Program-made: the position numbers and the translations under genes | Part shown: positions 42,101-48,814 of the stretch, piece by piece | Layout of the letters: each line of letters opens with the position of its first letter | Numbering within the stretch: the first letter of the stretch is position 1 | The notes under the pieces: generated by a model | The model's input: only the letters and a program-made list of their open reading frames with translations | The model's database searches: none | What the model was told of the DNA's origin: nothing | Assembly: GCF_021502655.1 (NCBI RefSeq) | Contig: NZ_JAKFFT010000004.1 | Location: 496,001-560,000 of the forward strand | Length of the DNA: 64,000 nucleotides | From: Dyadobacter sp. CY347 | GTDB taxonomy: Bacteria; Bacteroidota; Bacteroidia; Cytophagales; Spirosomataceae | Direction: 5' to 3'

Positions 42101-44076
42101 GCATTGTCGGTTGCATAAGATTCAATACCCGCCGTACGGCATCTGGTAAACTGAGAATTGATAACCCGAAGGTTCATCGCTGAACTTCCGCGGGCATAAG
42201 TTTGCAAACCCGAACCATTGTCCGCATTATCAAAAGACGAACCGGAAACGGTAAGCTTGGAAAGGTTTGTATTTGTATTGTCAAAATACACAGCACGTCC
42301 GCCCGGATTGACAAATGCAGAATTGGTGATCGTGCAGGTGCCGCTCGTATTGATGGCATAGATACAGCCTTCTTCGCTTGTGCCTAATGTCCCGCCATTT
42401 GCTATTGTTCCATTGGTAAAATTAAAATTACTGACACCTCTCAGGTTAATACCTTCCTGCGACACAGTGCCGGTAATCTCTACATTGTCCAGTGACAATC
42501 CTGCAACTGAATTCGCGTGGATTGCCGCATTGGCATTTGAATTGTCGAGGGCGGATGGCAAAGTTCCGTCTGTGGTGTTGGCATTAACCATGTTCACATT
42601 CTTGATCGTTATCCCTGCTGCTGAAATGAACTCCATGCCCCTGCCGCTGATATTCTGGATTATGCCGCCGGATCCGTCTGTTGTTCCGCTACCGGTAATC
42701 TGGAATGTGCCGGTTGTACCTGAAACAGAAACGCCCTTTGACGTGCCAGAACTTGAAACAGAAACGAAGGTGACGTTAAGGGCCAGTGAACTTCCCGAAA
42801 TCTTGATCGCGCCTGCATTCGTTGCATTGATCGTCCCTGTCGGGATTGTGACCGAACCGCTTCCGGCTCCGATCGTGACCGACTCGCCTCCTGTAGTAGA
42901 GCTCGAAGAAACTTCGGAAAACACAGCATCGAAAGTGCCTCCTGATACCGCCATTGCCCGCCCGCTTCCGTTAAGGGCCATTTCACGGACAGTCAGCGTG
43001 CCCGTGAATGTGCCGGCAAGTTTGGAACCAGTGGTATTGCCAATGTTGAAACCCCGGATCGTATTATCCGCTGCCAGTGTGACCGCGGTGCCGGAAGAAG
43101 TGACCGTTGGGCGCGTGCCGCCGGTCGCTGGCAAAAGATCGCCACCGCTTGGTGTCGCGAACCCGCCAAGGGAAAGTATGCTTTCTCCTGCGCCCTGGCC
43201 GATCAGCTTCTGGCTGGCCAGCAGGGTTATGCTGCCGTCATAACTACCTGTGTAAATAAAAATGAGATGTCCTGTTTTAGCGTTCAGGCCCGTATTGTTA
43301 TTGATGGACTGAAAAGCGTTCAGGGAGTTGAATGGCTTCGAAAGCGTTCCTGTTCCGCCTGCCGGCGCGTCGGCTTTAATAAACCAGATAGCACCTGTTG
43401 CAGTGATGGTTGCGGTCGCCGTGGAAGTCGTACCTGAGTTGTTTCCAATGGTGTATTCAAATGTATCTGATCCGGTGTAACCCGCAGGTGCGTCGTAAGT
43501 GAATTCACCGCTGATCTGGTCAAGTGTTACGGTTCCTCCCTGGGTAGTGGTCACAGTTGCTGAGCTGGTAATGGTTAGAGCCGCCCCGTCAGGACTGACA
43601 TCATTGCTAAGCAAGCCGATACCTGCCGGAATGGTGAGCCCCACGTTACCGATCGTATTATATGAGTCGTTGACGGCAATCGGACTTGCGGTTACCGAGC
43701 CTTGCACCAGGGTGGTGTTTTCGTCAAGGGTTTCCGAGAATACGACCCCAGTAGCATCCGTGCCGCCATTGCTGATGGTGACCGCATAAGTGATTTCATC
43801 ACCCGCAGAGCCTCCGCTAAGACCGGTATCATTGGAAATTACATAGCTGTTGGTAGCCGAAATGCCGGGTACAAGCATCATTTTTGATCCCGCTGTTATG
43901 GCACGGGGCCTCACAAAAGGAATTTTTACAGGTGCCGCTTCTGTAACGTGCACCCGGTTTTTCTGACTCAGGGCCAGTTGCTCCTTTGGGTTGCTGTCGG
44001 CAACGAGCCGGTCGGCCATTTCGATGCCGGACACCAAAAGCACCAGCCCCGTAAGATATAGGTAAAAATTTTTCAT
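39148..44076 (-). CDS. Giant T9SS-sorted surface protein with beta-helix and repeat domains
   Basis: 1642 residues. Signal sequence (about 1-20), then a DUF11-like region (about 75-120, GDEITYAVTISNGG), a bacterial cadherin-like repeat (about 135-225, VNDSYNT and GSDTFEYTI), and a long right-handed parallel beta-helix (about 230-880, many NTI and IxNxTN turns). A second DUF11-like piece (about 970-1030), a HYR-type domain (about 1055-1130), an Ig-like region, and two nearly identical SprB/PKD-like repeats (FTYTVNGGSNQTVSTTGT and FTYNIDGGTDQTVSTTGT) follow. The C-terminus is a type A T9SS sorting domain (YPNPVSDVLTLSS to KVLISH). It should be exported and attached to the surface, probably as an adhesin or glycan-active protein; enzymatic activity is not evident. 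Confidence 0.88.
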   Translation of the reverse strand: MKNFYLYLTGLVLLVSGIEMADRLVADSNPKEQLALSQKNRVHVTEAAPVKIPFVRPRAITAGSKMMLVPGISATNSYVISNDTGLSGGSAGDEITYAVTISNGGTDATGVVFSETLDENTTLVQGSVTASPIAVNDSYNTIGNVGLTIPAGIGLLSNDVSPDGAALTITSSATVTTTQGGTVTLDQISGEFTYDAPAGYTGSDTFEYTIGNNSGTTSTATATITATGAIWFIKADAPAGGTGTLSKPFNSLNAFQSINNNTGLNAKTGHLIFIYTGSYDGSITLLASQKLIGQGAGESILSLGGFATPSGGDLLPATGGTRPTVTSSGTAVTLAADNTIRGFNIGNTTGSKLAGTFTGTLTVREMALNGSGRAMAVSGGTFDAVFSEVSSSSTTGGESVTIGAGSGSVTIPTGTINATNAGAIKISGSSLALNVTFVSVSSSGTSKGVSVSGTTGTFQITGSGTTDGSGGIIQNISGRGMEFISAAGITIKNVNMVNANTTDGTLPSALDNSNANAAIHANSVAGLSLDNVEITGTVSQEGINLRGVSNFNFTNGTIANGGTLGTSEEGCIYAINTSGTCTITNSAFVNPGGRAVYFDNTNTNLSKLTVSGSSFDNADNGSGLQTYARGSSAMNLRVINSQFTRCRTAGIESYATDNAVIQADVLDCIINPTDNVGTGIDIASSGSATAKFNVSNNTVSTWNGPALNFFTTGNGSLEGNVTANNLTKTAQAGSGIRVSNNTPSASSTVLIRDNVINNWSTGNGIAVEATSSTNTLSNVTIDNNTMAMTGVDALYGIDVLTAGGGTNNAKICANIINNDVTISPVVTYAARARSGVAGSTEIRLQGIGTTFEETWNNGGNSPGAGPVNQSGSGPFTIGAGVICTVPSVPLLNARMSAEEQETAKITPEENPPAALRESAENVPATKPVVQMAPAVKASPARMEAAQAGETVTINGGGSGFNIPAGKNVIITFRAIINSDIPTAVCQVSTQGTVSGSNFDNVLTDDPAVAGSNNPTVTPVVSVPVITSCPGDQTVSPDAGTCTSTQTLAATADACPAATIAYSVNGNPITFPYEFPAGATTVLVTASNGIGTAPTCSFTVTVTPTPAPPITDEPDAQTICAGADASFTVATSQGDVTYQWQKKPSGGAYADIDVASNPTADDATLTLTNVPATDNQSEYRCIVSNPCNSSTSEAAILTVNEITSSSLTGTTSVNQGAAAPVVTFGATGGTLPYTFTYTVNGGSNQTVSTTGTETTATLSQPTDVVGVFNYELVSVTDALSCSLTPSSAQTAVVTVANDLTATISGTESVCQNATQPVITFTAVNGIAPFTFTYNIDGGTDQTVSTTGTSTTATVNAPTSATGTFVYNLTNVSGAGDATTPVAAQTVTITVNAAPTIALTGEQYECTVDLNSYTVFFTASDGAVITSDKGVVSGNTVTGIPTNETAILTATLGTCSTTLSVSKDCSLPVTLIDFNGSNVENTAVLTWRTAEETNSERFDIQRSTDGKDWRTVGTEKSHGESYVVKSYSFVDKTPGVGDNFYRLKMIDLDKTFAYSRVIQVRLANHVLNSEFYPNPVSDVLTLSSTNWNEVKSVEIHNMIGNSVYRSGEKVSKTISVKEFPVGMYILTITHSNGDTVSRKVLISH

Positions 44077-44153
44077 GCAGCTAGTTTGTTTGATGTAGCC
44101 AGGAGTATTTTTTCAGTTTCATAAAGCGTTGTCTTAATTCGTTGAAGAGCATT

Positions 44154-44462
44154 TCAGGAAAATACGGCTTCGTACCGCATCCCTTTCGCGTCTGGCCCGA
44201 TCGGCACCAGGAACACCTCAATGTTCCGGATATCCGGATGAGCGATCTTGTAGATTCCCTGGGGCCGGTGGGAATGATCTCCGCTGGTTTGGAATTCCAG
44301 CGAAAAAGGCCCGCGTTCGAGTGGCGTGTAGCTGCTCAGCCGGGTTACTCTCGTTAAAACCGAGGGTACTATCTGCGTTTCCGAAAAATAGACGTCGAGC
44401 GTCTGGTCCTTGTATTGGCTGAAATCATCAGCCGTCATTGTACTTAGGTCGTATGCGTCCAT
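44154..44462 (-). CDS. DUF6916-like small protein
   Basis: 102 residues (start at 44462, overlapping the GNAT gene end by 19 bases; an ATG at 44438 would give 94 residues without overlap). The sequence is a small beta-rich domain: MTADDFSQYKDQTLDVYFSE, GPFSLEFQTSGDHSHRPQGIYKIAHPDIRNIEVFLVPIG. It resembles DUF6916, which occurs beside tail-collar genes of the microcystin-dependent type. Last gene of the collar cluster. Function unknown. Confidence 0.6.
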   Translation of the reverse strand: MDAYDLSTMTADDFSQYKDQTLDVYFSETQIVPSVLTRVTRLSSYTPLERGPFSLEFQTSGDHSHRPQGIYKIAHPDIRNIEVFLVPIGPDAKGMRYEAVFS

Positions 44463-44947
44463 TCCATTAAATGATAAACTCCGTTTGTTTCACTCACAGT
44501 TTTGAAACCCAGGCGGGTATACAGATTCTTTGCAGGATTGAAAGTTTCCACATGAATGCTCAGCGGCCGTCCGAGTTGGGCAGCCCTTTGCATCAGGTCT
44601 TTCAAAATTGATTCTCCTATGCCGCGGTTCCGGTGCACTGGGGAAATCGTAATGTCAATGATCCGCATACCCTTGTCCTGATAGTTTTCGTGGAGGTAAA
44701 GCCTCCCGATATGGTTTCCTTTATTTTCAATCACCCAGAAATTGCCCCCGACGTAGTTTTTTTGATAGTAATCATGCTGGGCGTTAAACTGCCCTTTTAT
44801 AAATTCCCGTTTCATCAGATCGGTCCATTGCGGGACCCTTTCCATTTCTTCCGCCCGCGTACTTGCGTAGGTGTCGAGCAGGAATGCCATATCATTGGGG
44901 CCGATGGGCCGTACTTGGAGATCGGGGTGGGTAAAACGCAAAGTCAT
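44444..44947 (-). CDS. GNAT family N-acetyltransferase
   Basis: 167 residues. The GNAT core is visible: FWVIENKGNHIGRLYLHENYQDKGMRIIDITISPVHRNRGIGESILKDLMQRAAQLGRPLSIHVETFNPAKNLYTRLGF. The RNRGIG segment binds acetyl-CoA. It lies within the tail-collar cluster, between the collar genes and the DUF6916 gene, and may modify one of the collar proteins or a surface sugar (inference). No substrate can be named. Confidence 0.88.
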   Translation of the reverse strand: MTLRFTHPDLQVRPIGPNDMAFLLDTYASTRAEEMERVPQWTDLMKREFIKGQFNAQHDYYQKNYVGGNFWVIENKGNHIGRLYLHENYQDKGMRIIDITISPVHRNRGIGESILKDLMQRAAQLGRPLSIHVETFNPAKNLYTRLGFKTVSETNGVYHLMEWTHTT

Positions 44948-44987
44948 GATGGTAACTCAAAAAAATCAGTAATCAGGTGGTTGTTAA

Positions 44988-45506
44988 TCAGCCTCTCGGC
45001 GGGAATACTCCTTGCAAAGCAATATTGAAGTAGCAGGTCAGGTAAGGCTGCATATTGTTATGCGGCAATGATTGGCCTGTCTCTTTCAGGGAATTGTATG
45101 CCATTGGGTTGGCTGGGGTGCCTGCGATATACACGCTTCCTTCGTCTGCCAGTGCAAATGTGGTTGTGTTGCTGGGTGTAGCGGTTTCCGCAACATCGCT
45201 GGCCGCGCGCAGCTGATGATTATGGAATGGCATTTCCGATTGAAGCAACGTTACTGATGTGCTTCCCGATGTCTCCCCCAGGTCATGCAGCGACAAGCCT
45301 GGTCCCTGCCCGGGATGCATAGGCGCCGCGCCTTGGAGGTCAGGCAATGCAAATGTCGACTTGCCGTCGCCGCCGTAAGTTGTGCCTAGCAGCGAGAACA
45401 ATGCAGTGTTCTGCGAAATCGGCAGTAACTGGCCGTTACAAAAAGCCCAGCCCTTGGGCGCAAAATTGAATGGGAATATTCTGACTTCTGCTACAAATGG
45501 ATCCAT
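44988..45506 (-). CDS. Phage-tail-collar domain protein (microcystin-dependent type), copy 3
   Basis: 172 residues. The N-terminal collar domain (VRIFPFNFAPKGWAFCNGQLLPISQNTALFSLLGTTYGGDGKSTFALPDLQG) is the Pfam PF07484 pattern, followed by a conserved HNH-containing region (SLPHNNMQPYLTCYFNIALQGVFPP). No signal peptide. The three neighbouring copies (here, 45556 and 46114) share the same plan but differ in the middle. Family proteins occur on phage tail fibres and as bacterial microcystin-responsive proteins; the function in Bacteroidota is unknown. Confidence 0.85.
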   Translation of the reverse strand: MDPFVAEVRIFPFNFAPKGWAFCNGQLLPISQNTALFSLLGTTYGGDGKSTFALPDLQGAAPMHPGQGPGLSLHDLGETSGSTSVTLLQSEMPFHNHQLRAASDVAETATPSNTTTFALADEGSVYIAGTPANPMAYNSLKETGQSLPHNNMQPYLTCYFNIALQGVFPPRG

Positions 45507-45555
45507 GATATTTTTTTGTGGTTAAAATTTTATACACCGTCTTTCTTGCCGGATT

Positions 45556-46071
45556 TCAGGTCGGAGAGGGGAATATCCCGAAGAGAGAAATGATAAAATT
45601 TAGACACAGGTACGGTTGAAAATTATTGTGCGGCTGACTTCCCCCGGCAGGCCCGATATCGTTAGGATTAAAATTGACAATAGGGGGATCTTCAAAGAAA
45701 ACTTTCGCTTTTGTGGACACACCTACGATGGCGCCGCTCGGGCTGGGAACGTTCGCAATGTCAGTCGTCACCTGGAAATCGTGCGTATGGCTAGGGATCT
45801 GATTGGTATTGAGCGTTTCTGCCTCGGTGCCTGCCTTTTCTCCGATGATGAAGGTCGTGCCCTGATTATTGCCCATATGGACGGGCAGACGGCCCTGCAT
45901 ATCGGGAATTGCGAAAGTCGACTCGCCGTCGCCGCCGTAAGTAGTGCCTATTAATTGAAAAAGGACCTCGTTTTCGGAGATCGGCAAAAGTTGCCCCTCG
46001 CAGAACGCCCACCCAGCAGGTGGAAAATTACCCGCAAATATTCTTATTTCTCCAACATATGGTTGTGCCAT
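45556..46071 (-). CDS. Phage-tail-collar domain protein, copy 2
   Basis: 171 residues. Collar domain: IRIFAGNFPPAGWAFCEGQLLPISENEVLFQLIGTTYGGDGESTFAIPDMQGRLPVHMG; C-terminal HNNFQPYLCLNFIISLFGIFPSPT. Same domain order as its two neighbours, with 49-base and 42-base gaps. The middle segment (TNQIPSHTHDFQV) carries the TxxQxPxHxH metal-like motif of the family. It has no transmembrane segment or signal sequence. Confidence 0.85.
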   Translation of the reverse strand: MAQPYVGEIRIFAGNFPPAGWAFCEGQLLPISENEVLFQLIGTTYGGDGESTFAIPDMQGRLPVHMGNNQGTTFIIGEKAGTEAETLNTNQIPSHTHDFQVTTDIANVPSPSGAIVGVSTKAKVFFEDPPIVNFNPNDIGPAGGSQPHNNFQPYLCLNFIISLFGIFPSPT

Positions 46072-46113
46072 GTATCTTCTGTATTTAATGTGATCGACTG
46101 GAACACTGAGGGA

Positions 46114-46632
46114 CTAATTTTGACTTGGGAAAATTCCCTGCAGCGCTATGACAAAAGTGATCACCGAATAAGGCTGCATGTTGTTGTGCGCCTGACTTCC
46201 CCCGGTAAATGTAACCGTGCCCGGCCTGAGGGCCAGCAGATTATCATTGACGGCGTTGGAATACAGGTTACTGGGTTGCGAGTTTGAAAATGAATTGCCG
46301 GTCGGATTAATGGTGTTCGAACCCGCATCACCCGTGTCGAGCGCTTGTAGCTGGTGGCTATGCTGCGGGAGTTCCTGCTGCGTAATCGTGTGATTTATTT
46401 CACCGCCGGTTTGACCCAGTGTAAAACCGTTTCCCACATGAATGGGAACTTTGCCCTGGAAGTTGGGCAATGCAAATGTTGTTTGTCCGTTGCCGCCAAA
46501 AGTGGTGCCTAACAAAGCAAACAACGCCTGGTTTTGGTTGATAGGAAGCAACTGTCCGCTGGCAAATGCCCAGCCTTTCGGAGGGAAATTGAAAGTTACC
46601 ATTCGGATTTCTGATAGAAATGGTTCTGCCAT
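46114..46632 (-). CDS. Phage-tail-collar domain protein, copy 1
   Basis: 172 residues. Collar domain: IRMVTFNFPPKGWAFASGQLLPINQNQALFALLGTTFGGNGQTTFALPNFQGKVPIHVG; TQQELPQHSHQLQ carries the histidine motif; the C-terminus HNNMQPYSVITFVIALQGIFPSQN is shared with its paralogues. It is the first gene of the five-gene minus-strand cluster. The three copies arose by tandem duplication, then diverged in their central segments. Confidence 0.85.
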   Translation of the reverse strand: MAEPFLSEIRMVTFNFPPKGWAFASGQLLPINQNQALFALLGTTFGGNGQTTFALPNFQGKVPIHVGNGFTLGQTGGEINHTITQQELPQHSHQLQALDTGDAGSNTINPTGNSFSNSQPSNLYSNAVNDNLLALRPGTVTFTGGSQAHNNMQPYSVITFVIALQGIFPSQN

Positions 46633-47064
46633 TTAAAGGTTGGTTAAAGGATTAAAAAACTTGATGTAGCGCATCCATTCCCGGCTGGCAACAGCGGGCT
46701 CGGTGCAAAGTGCGTGTGTCGGAAAGATTTTTGAAAGACCGGGATCAAACCAGCCAACCTGCTACTCAGGATGCAGCAGAGTGATAATCGCAGTAACGTG
46801 AAAGGGGATAGCATTCATTGTCATAGAGGTTAGGAAGTTGGGATCGGAGTATTCTCTCACCGCAATATTAATAATATACAAAAAAAAATTGGAAATAACT
46901 TATTTAGCGGTAAAATTTATTCTACGATCGTAGGCCAGATAAATGAACCGGGCAAACTACTTCGCAGCGCCGAACCATTTTTAGTCTTCGCCTTAAAATC
47001 AGGCATTTCCCGGGTTTATGAATATCTTTCTTATACTTTTGCTGTTTCCACGGTAAATTTATCA
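46633..47064. other. Intergenic region between tail-collar cluster and SulP gene
   Basis: No supported gene in about 430 bases. It is mixed in composition: a relatively GC-rich half near 46680-46830 and an AT-rich half. A TACTTTTG near the SulP start is a promoter element (separate entry). A minus-strand promoter for the cluster should lie here, but I found no clear match to the consensus. Confidence 0.5.
47034..47041 (+). promoter_or_regulatory. Putative -7 element of the sulP gene
   Basis: TACTTTTG matches TAnnTTTG exactly and lies 23 bases before the sulP ATG. The -33 region has no clear TTG. Confidence 0.5.
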
Positions 47065-48594
47065 ATGAAAAGCTTTCTTAACCTCTTCGATTTTACGCAA
47101 AAAGTAAACTATAAAAATGAGATTTTAGCCGGACTGACCGTCGCGATGACAATGATGCCAGAATCGCTTTCATTTGCTATTCTTGCGGGTTTTTCACCGT
47201 TGGTAGGGCTCTATGCAGCATTTATTATGGGCCTGGTCACCTCCATTTTCGGTGGCCGGCCAGGCTTGATTTCGGGTGGTGCGGGTGCCACGGTGATTGT
47301 TTTAATTGCGCTGATGCAATCGCACGGCGTAGAATATGTTTTTGCAGCCGTCGCAATGGCTGGCGTTTTTCAGATTCTCGTTGGGGTTTTTAAATTTGGA
47401 AAGTTTGTGCGACTGGTGCCACAGCCTGTTATGTATGGTTTTGTGAATGGTTTGGCCGTCGTCATTTTTATGTCGCAATTGGAGCAGTTCAAAACGGTTG
47501 TAAATGGAGAAACCTCCTGGTTAACAGGCGCTCCCTTGTTTATTATGGCTGGTTTGGTAGCGCTCACGATTGGTATAATCATTCTTTTTCCAAAATTCAC
47601 AAAAGCAATCCCCCCATCGCTTGTCGCTATCATTGTCGTTTCGTTCGTTGTCCTGGGATTTGGAATTGAAACAAAAACTGTCCGTGACATTGCTTCCGTA
47701 AGCGGCGGGTTTCCACCTTTTCACATTCCGGATATCCCACTCAATTTCTCCACATTACAGATCATTTTCCCCTATGCACTCGTGATGGGCGCTGTAGGGC
47801 TTACTGAGGGACTTCTCACATTGAATCTGGTGGATGAAATTACAGGCACCCGGGGCGACGGGAACAGGGAATGCATTGCGCAGGGAAGTGCGAACATCTT
47901 GAATGGTTTTTTTACCGGAATGGGCGGATGTCCCATGATTGCGCAGACGCTTGTTAACCTCTCCGCAGGCGCAAGAGCCAGGTTATCAGGAATTATTGCT
48001 TCGCTAACGATCCTGGTGATCATCCTGTTCGGGGCGCCGGTTATAGAGCTTGTTCCTATGGCCGCACTTACCGGTGTCATGTTTATGGTCGCGATCGGGA
48101 CGTTTGAATGGGTTAGTTTCCGGATTATTAATAAAATGCCCAGACAGGATGTTTTTGTCGGCATCCTCGTTGCGGCGATCACCATCTACCTGCACAATCT
48201 CGCCCTGGCGGTCCTGATCGGCGTCATCATTTCAGCATTGGTATTTGCCTGGGAAAGTGCAAAAAGGATCCGGGCGCAAAAAATGACCGATGATAACGGC
48301 CTGAAGCATTACAAAATTTACGGCCCGCTGTTCTTCGGCTCCGTGACGGCTTTCTCCGAAAAATTCGACATTGCAACCGACCCTGAAAAAGTCATTATAG
48401 ACTTCTCAGAAAGCCGTGTCGCCGATATGTCCGGCATTGAAGCCCTTAACAAGATCACTGAAAAATATCAGAAAGCAGGCAAACAAGTTCATCTGAAACA
48501 TCTAAGCCCCGATTGCCGCAGGTTGCTGGCGAATGCCAATGACGTCATTGAGGTGAATATCATCGACGATCCCAATTACCACGTAGCGCTCTGA
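47065..48594 (+). CDS. SulP family anion transporter with STAS domain
   Basis: 509 residues. About 12 membrane segments (15-400) include the SulP core PESLSFAILAGFSPLVGLYAAF and GAGATVIVLIALMQSHG. A C-terminal STAS domain (about 415-509) carries FSESRVADMSGIEALNKI. SulP proteins exchange sulfate, bicarbonate or other anions; the substrate cannot be told. No carbonic anhydrase neighbour is present. The gene is single. Confidence 0.93.
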   Translation: MKSFLNLFDFTQKVNYKNEILAGLTVAMTMMPESLSFAILAGFSPLVGLYAAFIMGLVTSIFGGRPGLISGGAGATVIVLIALMQSHGVEYVFAAVAMAGVFQILVGVFKFGKFVRLVPQPVMYGFVNGLAVVIFMSQLEQFKTVVNGETSWLTGAPLFIMAGLVALTIGIIILFPKFTKAIPPSLVAIIVVSFVVLGFGIETKTVRDIASVSGGFPPFHIPDIPLNFSTLQIIFPYALVMGAVGLTEGLLTLNLVDEITGTRGDGNRECIAQGSANILNGFFTGMGGCPMIAQTLVNLSAGARARLSGIIASLTILVIILFGAPVIELVPMAALTGVMFMVAIGTFEWVSFRIINKMPRQDVFVGILVAAITIYLHNLALAVLIGVIISALVFAWESAKRIRAQKMTDDNGLKHYKIYGPLFFGSVTAFSEKFDIATDPEKVIIDFSESRVADMSGIEALNKITEKYQKAGKQVHLKHLSPDCRRLLANANDVIEVNIIDDPNYHVAL

Positions 48595-48814
48595 GGTGCG
48601 AAAGAAAATCCTGACTTTCCCATTTAAATCAGATGCCCAATTTAGATCCTTTCCAATAACGCCTGAACATACTTATGGCGAATCTAACTTCGTATATTTA
48701 ATTCAAAATAATTCGACATTGCAATAGGTTGAAACTTCATTTAACACTTGCAGGCAAGAATGATTCTTTTTAAATCGGGTTCCGGCCGTTTGCACACATC
48801 CCAATGGGTTCAAA

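Noticed and set aside
42380-43243. 287-residue + strand frame in the giant surface protein
   Set aside because: Proline/valine-rich complement of a Ser/Thr/Asn-rich beta-helix gene; no domain and no separate signals.
44988-46632. Prophage
   Set aside because: Only tail-collar domains are present, with no terminase, capsid, portal, integrase or attachment repeats nearby.
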